Shown here in pieces: positions 24,686 through 35,582 of a stretch of DNA of 64,000 nucleotides (positions are counted from its first letter, which is position 1; each line of letters opens with the position of its first letter). The translations under genes were made by a program, and so were the position numbers. The notes under the pieces are model-generated. The model had not been told where the DNA came from and did not search any database. It worked only from the letters and a program-made list of their open reading frames with translations. This DNA comes from Lasiosphaeris hirsuta (taxonomy: Eukaryota > Ascomycota > Sordariomycetes > Sordariales > Lasiosphaeriaceae): positions 1,550,001 to 1,614,000 of the forward strand of contig JAUKUA010000006.1 in the NCBI GenBank assembly GCA_030549175.1, given 5' to 3'.

Positions 24686-24965
24686 TTGTGATATGTCGGG
24701 TGGGAGCGCCAGACGGTGGGTGTTCGGTAAGGCCTAGGTGGAAACTACAAATATTGCATGCAGTTAAGGTATCGAGGAAAATCCATAGTCGCTTGCAAAA
24801 GTTTTCAGCATGATTCAATCTTTATTACTTGACACGAAGAGCGCCAGATGACCAGTACAGCAAAATCTCAAAGACAACTCCAATAGAAGATACCATGATG
24901 CCACCACGTTGATCGCGACCTCCGTCCCTCAATCACCACAACTCCAGGCTGCTTAGCCAAACCCC

Positions 24966-25490
24966 TTAGACCGTCTCCATAAAAACCGCCTCCTCCCCAT
25001 ACGCCCTAACCTTCCCCTCCAGCCCCTCATCTTCCGTCACCTCCCGAAACCCAAACCGGCCCCAAAACCCCGTCGTTCCGTACACAGACACCAACCCAAC
25101 CGTCTCCCACTTCGCAGCAACCGCCATCAACCTCTCCACCCCCTCCCTCGCCGCCCCCTGCCCCCTCGCCGCCCCCTGCCCCCTCGCCTCCGGCAACACC
25201 GCGACGTCGTGGATGTAGTACTGGTCCGCGTCCTCGGAAATCCCACCCAGCAGAGCGTTCAGGGCGGGCGGTTGGCGGCGGCGGATGGGGTGCGAGATGG
25301 CGTAGCCGCAGACGCGGGACTCGGGCGAGGTCTCGTCGTCCATGAGGACGAGGCAGCCCTCGGGGAAGAGGCGGACGCGCTCGGCGAAGACGGCCGCGCT
25401 CTCGGGGAGGGCCGAGTGGATGGCTTCCGAGATGGGCATGATCTGGGGGATGTCGGTGGGGAGTATTGGACGCCAGGTGGGCCCGGGCAT
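24966..25490 (-). CDS. GNAT N-acetyltransferase with duplicated P-loop
   Basis: Single-exon, 174 aa. The GNAT fold is recognisable: a middle beta strand (YYIHDVAVLPEA) runs into the acetyl-CoA pyrophosphate-binding loop, followed by a helix (GVERLMAVAA) and the C-terminal GFWGRFGF segment. The loop hexapeptide RGQGAA occurs twice in tandem (residues 103-108 and 109-114), encoded by an exact 18-base duplication at 25149-25184. A single copy is usual, so the insertion lengthens the cofactor loop by six residues and may alter or abolish activity. Substrate unknown. A T-run of about 20 bases lies just upstream of the start. Confidence 0.85.
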   Translation of the reverse strand: MPGPTWRPILPTDIPQIMPISEAIHSALPESAAVFAERVRLFPEGCLVLMDDETSPESRVCGYAISHPIRRRQPPALNALLGGISEDADQYYIHDVAVLPEARGQGAARGQGAAREGVERLMAVAAKWETVGLVSVYGTTGFWGRFGFREVTEDEGLEGKVRAYGEEAVFMETV

Positions 25491-26106
25491 TTTGGCGGGT
25501 GCGATTGGAGGTTGCTGGGATGAGGTGCTTTTTTTTTTTTTTTTTTTTGGTAAAGGTGGATGGCGAGATAACCTTGTGATGGGGAGGCGGGGTAGGAATT
25601 AGAGGTTCAAGGGAGGGGGGCTCTACTAAAGGCCCACTAAGACGTCTGACTCGCGCAGCAGCAGCATGTGCTCTAATGTGTTCAGTGCTGGGAATCGAAG
25701 TGGTTCTGGGTAGGTAGGCGGGCCTTGCAAGAGAAATTCAATTCCATGCCTGTGGTGTGCTTTCCGGGGTTTTCTGAGGAGCTTAGACGGGAACAGCGCA
25801 AGACTCGCGTGCTCCGTGGCCCTCATTATTACGATGATGTCAAGTTATTAAGGCAATCAAGGTTCCTGCACCAAAATCACAAATCAAGGCAAAAGCGAAA
25901 GTCCTGGAAATCATTGTCAGTGCACTCCGAAACAATAACTTTGTCTCTTCACAGGCTCCGTCTGGCAGTAACATGCTGAATTCTGGTATCAAAAGCTCTT
26001 ATCGTCCACCCATTGCTCAAGGAATCCAAAACTCGTAACGAGAGTGCAAAACCTAACAGTGCAATCCGGTACTTCTCAAATCCTCCTTGTTTTGAGCTAC
26101 TAATCT
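25491..26106. other. Intergenic region
   Basis: Upstream region of the GNAT gene and 3' flank of the sugar transporter. It holds the poly(T) tract at about 25529-25549; nothing else supported. Confidence 0.5.
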
Positions 26107-27998
26107 TCAAGTAGTCGTAGTCGTGGTCGTGGCTGGGGCTGCCTCGGTGGTGGTTGTCACGGGCCCCTTTTCGGCTTCGACAGCCGTAGGCGCGGCAACA
26201 GGACCCTTCAGAGGAACGGAAACCTTCAAATTGTCAACCTTATTCGCAGTCAAGAATTCTTTTTCGATAACTCACCTTCAGATTACCCGCCTCAATCTCC
26301 CTCTCCAACTCCTCCAGCCGGCTCGACTTCTTGTACCGCTTCCACGCCGGGAGGCCCGAGTCAAAGACCTCGTCCATCTCCTCGAGCGTATATCCCTTTG
26401 TCTCGGGAGCGAGCAGTGCCATGTGAACGAAGGCGGCGGCGTTGAAAGCGCCAAAGATGTAGTACATCTTGTACGAGATGTTCCACAGTAGCGGGGGCAC
26501 GGCAAAGGCGAGAACCATGTTCCAAAACCAGTTAGATGCCGTGGACAGGGACACGGCCTTGGCGCGGATCTTGCTGGGGAAGATTTCAGCCGGGTATGTC
26601 CACGAGACGGGGCCCCAGGTCGTGGCAAAGGTGGCGACGAAAAGATACGAGCACGCGACGATGGCAGAAGAGACGGGCTTGTTGTCGAAGACGATCCAGG
26701 TGATGTCGCTGTTGTCGGGTGTACGCGTCTCCTCTGTGTTAGGCCGGCCATAGTATTGCTGCAGGGCGCCTGGGGTAATGGGTCAGCAAGCCCGGCGTGA
26801 CCGAGTATGGGACGTAGAGGTAACTCACCGGAAATAAACAGCCAAGTCATCATGCCGAATGAGCCGAGAATGAGAGAAGGGCGACGACCCCATTTGTCGA
26901 GATAGAGAATCGCTGGGAGGGTTAGGGCGACGTTGATGACATACTGGATCGACGCAGTGGCCAGGGGCGAAGCGATCTGGGCGCCTTCCATGATGTAAAC
27001 AATGTAGTACATCATGATGTTCATACCGCAGAGTTGCGACCACCTACGCACCAACCGGTTAGCATGCCTCCTAGGAATCAACCGCAATCCAAGGCCGGAA
27101 ACCCACGCTTGAATGCTCATCCCTAGAGCGACTCTCTTCAAGATCCTGGGTTCGGTCAACGTCTTGAAGCTCGACGCCGCCGATTCCCTCTCCAACCTTA
27201 ACGCCTCCTCAATTTCCTGATACTGCGCCAGCACTTTTGGGTGGTTGACATCCCCATTTCCATGCAGCGCAGCCAGGACCTTGATTGCTTCTTCCCAGCG
27301 ATCCTTGCTCGCGAGCCAGCGAGGGCTATACGGGAAGAAAAACAGGCCAACGAGCAAGATAAACGCGGGCACCATCTGCACGCCCCAGGGGATTCGGAAC
27401 GCCGCCTCAGGCTGGTTAGGGTCGCTCGGCCCGCCCCCAGTACCATGTGCCGCACCGAACTGGATAAAGTATTGAATCAAAATGCCCCAGGTGATGGCCC
27501 ACTGCTGCAGGGAGACCACCCGTCCACGAATCTCCTTTGGCGCAATCTCCGACTGATAGACGGGGACGATAGAGCTTGCGATACCGACGCACAACCCGCA
27601 GATGACACGGCCGACACATAACATGCCGACGTTCTGTGCCGCTGTCATCAGGATGGACCCAATAATCCATAGCACGCACGAGATTTGCAGGGCGACCTTG
27701 CGCGAGTACTTGTCGGCGAGGAAGGACGAGACCAGAGAGCCGACCAAGCTACCGGCGGGCATCGAGGCCGTGATACCGCCCTGCGCGTACGACACGGGGT
27801 TGTTAAAGTAGCGCTTGTAGGCTTGGGTACCTAGGACGCCGGACATTGACGAAATATCGAAGCCGAAGAGTCCTCCGCCTATTAGGGGTGGTGTTAGTCA
27901 TTGTGGAGCTGTCCAAACGAGGGGTTGGCCGCGCGGGCAAGAGACGAACCGATGGCGGCGAAGGAGCAGATGAAGTAAACATTGCTAGCCTGATACAT
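26107..27998 (-). CDS. MFS sugar transporter (sugar porter family)
   Basis: Five exons: 27950-27998, 27107-27878, 26829-27043, 26276-26769, 26107-26223; 548 aa. All phases agree. Sugar-porter hallmarks are present: GGLFGFDISSMSG in TM1, GRVICGLCVGIASSIVPVYQ before the REIRGR-like KEIRGR motif, PYSPRWL at the end of TM6, WGRRPSLI, and PETKGYTLEEMDEVF after TM12. Probably imports hexoses or related sugars at the plasma membrane by proton symport; the exact sugar cannot be read from sequence. The last intron (26224-26275) ends in AAG, and a second AAG 15 bases upstream would keep the frame, so the exact C-terminal junction is uncertain. The C-terminus is Thr-rich. The upstream 3.2 kb is unusually long and has CreA-like CCGGGG words, hinting at glucose control. 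Confidence 0.93.
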
Positions 27999-30900
27999 GG
28001 CGACGAGCCGAACCGGGCTGGGACGAGGCCGGGATCAGACGGGGGAGTCGAGAGTGTGACAAGGCGCTGGTGTAGTGCTAGAGATCTAGGACTTGAGGGG
28101 TTTATGAAACAACAAAGCAAACCGATATCGACAGAGGATCGACCTCGAGAGCGGGGAGACGGCAATATATATGAAGTCTGTGATCTGGCGGTTCACTTGG
28201 GCCGCGACGTTGGGAGCTGCAGAGCTAGGTCCCTTCGCGCCCATTTCCATTTATCGAGCAGGAGTGCAGATCCTTGTCGGCAGGGGGCCGTCTCTGATCA
28301 TTATCCCTGGAGCCTGTCTATGTGGAAATGTAGGGTTGCACTGCTGAATATGCAGGCTCCGTTCCCAAGGTCACGCTTGCTGTCCGGTCTTTGTTTTTGG
28401 CCAGGGTGAAGCTTGTTCTGGCATCTCTGGTAGATGGAGCGACGGGAATAGCAACTTCGAGGTATCTTGACCTTGCGCCCAGAACCTCATGAGGAAGCTC
28501 ATCGGCTCTCCAATATCTCGTGAATTGGCTATATCAGCCCTGCCAACCTTGGCCCGCAGACGGGATGCCCCTACGGCAGCTTTGCCTCCTCTCTTGGTCG
28601 CCGAAAAAGATCTTGGATTTGGCAAACAGCACCGGCGAAATTGGCCTGGCTGGGCCTTGCCAAATATGTATGCCGTGATACAGGTATCCGAGGAAGCTGG
28701 AGGAATGGCCCAGATGCCGGGGCCGTGATAATTATTTGGCATCTCTTTGACAACTACTCGGCCCGGGGGGGGGGGGGTACAGAATCATGCAGCTACCGTG
28801 GTAAGGCGATAAGGTGTGGTGTGGTGACTGTGGTACAGATAGTGGTGGTGCTCTCGCAGCGAGACACGTCGGGATTGGGGGAGATTGGCCGTCCGCCGTT
28901 ATTATGGCCGCTTAATTGGACCAATACCGGCCGATGGGCCTCTCTGGCCCTACCCAAGTCTCCCAGGGCCTCTCAGGGAAAGGGATAATACCGACTGTGG
29001 ATGGTGATACAGGCTGAGAGTCGAGGTGCAGTCGTGTGCAGTTTTCTGCAGCGCTGTACCGCCTGTGTCTCTTGCCCATCCTGATTGTCCACTTATTGTC
29101 CACCAATGGGCATGGGCGGCCCCAAATTCGCAAATTCGTGTGATACAACGCTGGTTTGCAACCCTGTTGCCACCTCAGTCCTGCCTGCGACCCGGCCGCC
29201 GCTTGGCTGCTCTGGCTACTACCTGAATAGGCAGGAGGCACACACCGATGACGGCTTCCATTAGCGTTGTCGGGACTCGACACCGGCAGGGCGGCGGCTT
29301 GTGATTTCTGTGGTGTTGTTGTGGAGGAGGGTGTCGACGTCCTCGGGAGGTTTTGACACCAGCCAATTGCGGAGCTTCGCGTCTTGCCTCTCGCCTCTCT
29401 CGCCCAGCGGGAGGGAGCAGATCGTGGATTTTCCCCCCAGCTCAACCGCCACGACCGGTAAATGGGCTTGGCCATTCCCCAAGGGCCCTTTGCTGCCTTG
29501 TGATGCAAAAATTAGATCTCCTGACGATGCTCCCATAAGCTTGCTATAAGTTTGTTAATTGATGCTACCCTCCACTAGGGTGCCGAACTCCCGGCTCAGA
29601 CATTTCTATCCGACCTTCTCGATTATTTCTGGTTTTGTTTTTGGGGTCATCGGTGGCGTCGCGATGGGAAAGGAAGCTGTGCCCATGTTGGTGCATGAGG
29701 ACTTGGCCAACATGGAGACAGTCGCGCTTCAACCCCGCAACATTGCTGGCGATCCTTGCCATGCAGGATCCAGGATTCCGCCCTCCAACAACAAACGAAG
29801 CCGGGCTAAGATGCAAAAGTCAGGCCGAGGCATGGCCGCTGCACCACGTCCCGTTGCAGCTCATCAGGCCGCAACGAAGCAGAGCGTGTCGAAACAGGTA
29901 GACTAAACCGTCTGACAGGGCAAATCCCCAAGAATCCTCGACTCGGGGCCTTGTTACCCCGCACTTTCATCCTGCAAGTGATCGCTGCTTGCTTCCATCT
30001 TGCCACTGCTGGCCCCCGCCCCCTCGTGTTTGGCGTTTCTAGCGTCGCTGCTCGAAGCTTAATCCTACGGCATGCATGAGTGGCAGTTTGCTCCAACGTT
30101 GCTTTTCTGCTACGTGCAATCCGGTTTATTTCTATGCTCCACCACAGAGCTGGAACGCACCCATCTTGATCTCGGACAGGTGATGCGAGCAAAAGCTGAG
30201 CGCATTGGAGGTAGGGACTGCCCAATTGCTCGGATTCTTAGTCCCACGTCGTAAGGTCCACGACCATGTACTTTTCCCCAACTGCCTGTTAACGTAGGTA
30301 CCTCCGACGGCCACCCTCCCGACATTCCACACTCTTATGCCAAACTGCAAACCGGTAGAAGGTGAGCGGCGCGGCAACCTTGGTGATCGATAGAATTTAA
30401 GCCGACGCCACCCGCGGATGCTACTCTCTCTCATGCTGGTGATGCCCGACATTCCAAGCTTTAACCTGTCTACCTCGGATTCCAACCTCTTTCCGAGCAT
30501 CTCATCTAGAGCTTTGAGCTAAGACCTCCCAGCCCCAGCTTCCTCTCCGCAGCCTCACATATTGTGCAGCATGCAGTGAGAAAAGGGTGGCAGCCATCTG
30601 TCGGATCGGATTGCTGTTTGTTGTATATGTCGGCGGAAAGTCTCCTCGATCTCGCCTGCCCAGGGAGTCAATTGCACTGCCCATGAACCATGCGAGAGCA
30701 AGAAAGACAGCCAGAGCCTTTTGTCTGTGAATTATGTCAGCAGTACTACCCTCTCGGTCTCTGAGCCGTTGGGTAGTTGGATGTCAGGCCGAGAGCCTCG
30801 CATCTGCGATCGTCAGTCACGGGGCCTAGTAGTGTTAGAGAAGGGAAAGAAAAAAAAAAGAGAAAACGCTGTGTCGATTTAGTAGCAGCCAGCTTGGCCT

Positions 30901-31208
30901 ATGGAATTAGTCTCGCGCCAACATGGAAAATTTCGATGGGCAAGTACGTATGGGTATCAAGATGCATCCACTTCCCCAAACTCCATATCCCGGCCCGAAT
31001 CAAGGAGATAGACCGGTCCGAGAATCCCCGTCCAAATAGCCTCCTGGATGCTGTATCTCTGATATCTGATCTGCTGAAAAGGAAACTGTGTCCCCCTAAT
31101 ACGCGTACATCTCGTGGGACACGTTGAATGCCGCCGAAGTTCGCACAAGCGGTGCTGGTCCTAGATCCTAGGGTCTTGAGTAGGCCGAGGTTCGCGGGAA
31201 AACATCAA
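27999..31208. other. Long intergenic region upstream of the transporter
   Basis: 3.2 kb between the transporter start and the 3' end of the poly(A) polymerase gene. Contains a 13-base G run (28765-28777), CCGGGG words near 28718 and 28763 that fit the CreA site SYGGRG, and the symmetrical motif pair listed separately. Open frames (for example minus strand 28912-29508) show no domain or splice logic. An unannotated non-coding RNA cannot be excluded. Confidence 0.5.
28658..28741. promoter_or_regulatory. Paired motif array upstream of the sugar transporter
   Basis: TGCCAAATA (28658-28666) recurs inverted as TATTTGGCA (28733-28741), and between them GCCGTGATA occurs twice as a direct repeat (28672-28680, 28722-28730). 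The block lies 660-745 bases upstream of the transporter ATG. Symmetry is seen directly; a role as a regulator binding site is inference. Confidence 0.35.
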
Positions 31209-33675
31209 TCATCTGTGCTGAGAATACCCGCCATGTTTGGATGCTGTTTCCTGCTTGGGAAGTCTGTCTCTAGAGAGCTTCTCGAGGTGATCTCGCTGTT
31301 CGTGGAAACTTGAGTAGTTTCCACCAAAGACTGGCCACAGCACGCTGCCATACGGCACTGGCTCCCGACCAAGGGCAAACATTTGCCCTCTTAGTGTGTT
31401 ATACGCATCCCTGAGCGTATTCACAATCTTGGGGGTGCTCGAGGATCCGCCTGAAATATCATTACTCGGGTTGTTGGGGTCAATGATAGAAAAGCGGTCG
31501 ACGTTCCTGTACACAAACGTATTGACCTTGTTCTGTTTTGAGAAAAGGTGTCAGCCAGCACACGTGACCAGCTCGGAGCGGGGGACTGACCTTGGGAATA
31601 TACTTTGGCGGATTCAGACAGATGGCAGTTGTCGAATACTTGAACCGGTTGCCATAGAGGTCAAGGAAATGCATAAGTAGATCCCCGAGGTGGTGCGTTG
31701 GGTACATAGTACGGCTTTGGACCTGCGGCATATGCTGCAACATGCTTACCACCAGGCAGATTACCGAGAACCCACCAATGCCGCCATTGACCGGCTCGTT
31801 CAAGCCGCGCATGGCAAGAAGGTGCTTGACCATCGTGACCAGAATTGGCATAGCAGGGTACTGCTCCTTCCAGGCGAGAAAGGTCTTGACGCCCTGAAGA
31901 CCCGTGAGGTTTTCGAATGAGACGTCGACCTTGAGAAAGGACCTGCTCTCAATGAACTTTACGATGGGCACCTTGGCACGCGTAATGAACTCGAGCTCCT
32001 TCTTGTGGACTCTCCCAGTGTTCCGGAGCCTGTCCCCAAATTTATACAGGGACTTCTTAAGGTCGTACTTGGGAGGTCCATGGCCGGAAAGATTTTGGTC
32101 AGAAACAACTACCAAATCCATGTCACTGGTGGGTAGGTAAAGACCCGTGGGATACGAGCCGAAAGGATACACCTCAGCATCCCTGAAGATACTACGGCAC
32201 ACGTCCTTCAGGTCTTGAATCACTTCCTGTCGCATGCGCTCCTCGAACTCACGCGGCCTCACGTACTCGTAAAAGTCGACGATCTCCTTGTGCAACCTAG
32301 GCCATGTTAGTATTATTATTCAGTGATTTTCGCCAAGTGGGTGGACCTACCAAATGCCAGGTGATACGCTCTTGGAGTGGTCTTCTACAATCCACGGCGT
32401 AGGATTCTCGTCTTTCACTTCACGCCATGCGGGCAGAATATGGCCTTTTCCAGGTGCGGGACTAGGCTTCGACAGCTTTGGATCAAGGACTTTGATGACA
32501 TCGTCATGGGTACGCTTCCGGCTTCCAAGCGCGGATGACGAAGGATCTCGGAACGAGGAGGGCGGCGGGGGAGGTGGTGGCAATGCTGGCGGAGGAGGCG
32601 GTGGCAATGCTGGCGGAGGAGGCGGTGGGAGGTCATTACGCGAGGGTCTGCCTCGAGGAGATTCCCGCACAGGGGCCAAACCGGACGAACGAGGACCTGT
32701 AGGGGCACCAGTAACTCCAAATGAGGCCGACTTATCTCCTTCGTCGCTTTCTTCGTCCGAGAAGTCGCACGATATGAACTCTTCTGCTGCCGAGGGAAGA
32801 GATGACTGCGCCTCCTTTTGTACACGCGCCTTCCGAATCAGTTGCACCACGTCCTTCTTCTTAGCTGGCTGGCTGGATTCCGGGGGAGGCAGGGCGGTGT
32901 ACGGGTCTGGGTTTGACCACTTCGGCGCAGAGTTGCCTGAAGATGATTGATCCGTCGTGAAACGAGCGCGCTTGTGCGAGGGCTCGGCGGATGCCCCGTC
33001 CTCATCGCCCGAGATATCCATCTCGGCTTCGTCACTGTCTGAGAGGTCGTCGAGAGGCCGGTACGTGACCCCGTCATCCTTGTAGAAACGGCGCTCGTCG
33101 CCCGTAGTGTGAGATGAGGTGATAAACTCGCGTTCGGCCGCGACAAAAGGGCGCCAAGGTTTCTTGCCAGCGTAGCCCGAGGTCCGGGCAGGGGGGTGCA
33201 CGGCGCCCTCACGTCGTCGTCCGTGGTGATTGATGGGCTGGTCTAAATCTCGGCGCCCGCCTCTGCGAGGTCTAGGCTGGCGACCCTCTTGGGGCTGGTA
33301 AGAATCCGTAGCCAATTCTTGAACGCCTACGGGCTTCGGGGCCCGGAAATCGAAAGTGCTCTGGGGCGGTCGGTAGCTATCTACTCCAGGCGGGGGAGGG
33401 TAATTGGAAGACGAGGGAGGAGCATAGTCGTTGTAAGACCGTGAGTCGCCGTATCGCGAGTCATCAGGTCGCGAATAGCTATCGTTGCGGTTATGGCGGC
33501 CGTGAGAGGCTGGCCGATAGCCGTCTCGGTTATCTCGACTGTCGCGACCATCTCGATTGTCTCTCGAGGTGGGTGGCGGGGGTCGCGCAGGGAGCGAGGA
33601 CAGTCCGTTGCGCGACGAGGACGGTCTGGGAGGAAGGTTGTAATCATCGCGATAATCTCGCGATCCGGGCGCCAT
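31209..33675 (-). CDS. Non-canonical poly(A) polymerase, Trf4/Cid14 family
   Basis: Exons 32351-33675, 31591-32296, 31209-31532; 784 aa. Nucleotidyltransferase of the TRAMP type that adds short A tails to aberrant nuclear RNAs for exosome decay. Catalytic core: FGSYPTGLYLPTSDMDLVV (GS at about 488, Asp500 and Asp502) and the third Asp in LKVDVSF (about 566). The PAP-associated domain includes GGIGGFSVICLVVSML, and the nucleotide-recognition motif DPNNPSNDISGG (about 695) is characteristic of Trf4/5. The N-terminal ~430 residues are disordered: Arg/Asp/Tyr repeats, acidic patches (DLSDSDEAEMDISGDEDG), and a polyproline run made of three near-identical PPPPPPAL units. Both introns (54 and 58 bases) have consensus ends. 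The start at 33675 follows a short 5' UTR. Confidence 0.93.
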
Positions 33676-34091
33676 GTTGGCTGGTTGCGTGATAAATGGC
33701 GAGGGTCGCGCTGTATTGACAGTCGATGGAAGTGGAGAGAAGAACCTTGGAGGCTTTGTCTTTTTTTGCGATTAGTTTTTGAGATTTTGGAGGCACCAAA
33801 TCAGCCGCCACTTCCCAATTCGCGCTAGTGGGGGCCGCCCCACCGCCGCGCTGGGGAATGAATCCTTGCGTCGACGCACAGACAGCGATCAAACAAGTGC
33901 CTGCCCACTGCGTTCTCGAGATAGAATAGTCTTGTAATCCAAACGCCTGCTTGATGGTAAGGAGGGAAGCGACAATCTAAAGGTTGTTTTTGTCGTCTTA
34001 GGAAATGGAGGAAGTATTTATTACTCACCAGCTCTTCCCTTCTGGTGAGGCCTACAGTGGTGTCAACAGGAGGGTCCTTGGCATTGGGCAC
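33644..34091 (-). CDS. Possible small hypothetical gene overlapping the poly(A) polymerase start
   Basis: A spliced reading on the minus strand joins a coding-like segment ending at 34029 (ending LTRREEL) to 33644-33976 across a 52-base intron (donor GTGAGT, acceptor CTTTAG) in matching phase. The joined product reads smoothly: a helix-like VASLLTIKQAFGLQDYS, then a CLIAVCASTQGF segment, then SANWEVAADLVPP. The frame stays open to about 34148, but I found no ATG for it, so the 5' exon is incomplete; 34091 is the conventional left limit of the visible exon. The stop lies 30 bases inside the poly(A) polymerase coding region in another frame, or a further intron ends it earlier. No family recognised. 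Confidence 0.45.
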
Positions 34092-34511
34092 AGAACCTAA
34101 TGTGTTTCCATGCAGGTCTGCCCAGCGAACCAGGCTTTCTTACTAGGCTTTCTAGTCGGATTGAGGGCGAGGCCGGATGAAGCCAATCAACACAGCTAGA
34201 TATGTTGAACTTGGTCCGAGGTCGCGTCTGATCAGGACTCAAAGTGAGCAAAGCGCTAGGACGCAAGCAAGATCCACGCTGGCCGCGCTTGAAGGGGAGA
34301 TCGGATGCAGAAAATGGCTGACATCATCGTCTCCAAGCAGCTCAAACCTCCATGACGAACTGGCAAGAAAGTGCACTTATTTATAAATAATGAACCAAAC
34401 CCCAGTCCAACTGCAAGAAATTTTTCCATATTTGGATAGCCAGGCATCTATCGAACACCAAGCCGTATTCGAAATCACCTTTGCATTGAGAATCTACTTC
34501 AACAAGCGGTC
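34092..34511. other. Divergent promoter region
   Basis: Upstream of the plus-strand membrane-protein gene at 34512 and of the minus-strand genes to its left. May contain the missing first exon of the small candidate gene. TTATTTATAAATAATG (about 34378-34393) is a TATA-like element about 120 bases before the ATG. Confidence 0.45.
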
Positions 34512-35404
34512 ATGGGTATCTCCCAGTCCACCGCTCGATGGCTTGCGCCCCTGAGCTTTGTGGTCGACTTTGCCGCACAAAACTACGGCATGCTCAGCAG
34601 CCCAAATATGAAAGATGTGCACGACGCAAACCTCTCCTTCTTTTCGCCGCAGCCCTTTTTCATCGCAGGCTTCTTTCTCCCTCAGCAAATCTTACAAGTG
34701 GCCTGGCTTTACAGACTATGCCGCAAGAACGCGGGATCCAACACCAATGACCCAGTCGGCCAGGAAGACATTTCCACCATGGTCGACTTCTCACCTTACT
34801 ATGCACTCGGGAACTTCTGCATCGCATGTAAGCAGTGTCTTGATGTTCGCCGTTTCCATGTATTTTAGCTAATCCAATCACCATAGCATGGATGCTCTTC
34901 TGGAACAGGTCCAACCTAAAAACCTCCAACATCTTTGTCGTCATCAATAGCCTAGCACAGCTCTACTACATCTTCACGAGATTGCCCCCAATGAACCTCA
35001 ACTCCGCCAACTCGGTCCTCACACACATCGTGGCTAAGACCTTTGCGGGCATCGGAGTGCTTGACCTCCTCCACAACGGCTCAGTAGCTTACTTCAACCA
35101 TCAGGATCCGGGGACCATGGTCAAAGTCTTGACTGCTGTGGGATTTTGTGCTCTGGCCTCGAGTAGCGACTGGATATTTGGAGGCTGTCTCGTCTATGAC
35201 CTCATCGCACTTGCGGTGGGCCAGAGACAATATGGCAACGATGGGTGGAGCAACCTGCTGGCGATGTATGCTGGCGGGACGGCAGCCCTTGTTATCCTCA
35301 AGAATCTCTCCAAGCCACCGTATCTGCGCAGCTCTTCTGCGGGTTACCAGTCCTTGAGTTCGGGGCTACCTGGTGGGATGTTTGCGACTGGAACCCGGCG
35401 GTAG
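34512..35404 (+). CDS. Polytopic fungal membrane protein (possibly DUF1774)
   Basis: Exons 34512-34827 and 34887-35404 with a 59-base intron (GTAAGC...CATAG) give 277 aa. About six to seven hydrophobic helices are visible (PFFIAGFFLPQQILQVAWLY, TAVGFCALASSSDWIFGGCL, LLAMYAGGTAALVIL). The layout and the conserved-looking SPQPFFIAGFFLPQQ segment resemble a family of fungal integral membrane proteins, perhaps DUF1774, but the name is from memory and unverified. No signal for a transport mechanism is seen. The 3' end converges with the Arp6 gene, leaving only 178 bases between stops. Confidence 0.78.
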
Positions 35405-35582
35405 TTGCCTTATGATGCCGCGGGTCTAACTGTATAAGCCCAAATGTTTGTCGGTTATTTTGTGGCCGCACCGAAGCTTGCGGGTATGCCAATAGTAATA
35501 ATATTGCAGGCAAATGCGCAGAGCGTGTATGATATAGTCATTTACGCAGCCGCTTTTCAAGAGCCCTGGGCTTTGCCATATA

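Noticed and set aside
28912..29508. 198-residue minus-strand frame in the transporter upstream region
   Set aside because: No recognisable segment, no splice signals and no upstream promoter; treated as chance.
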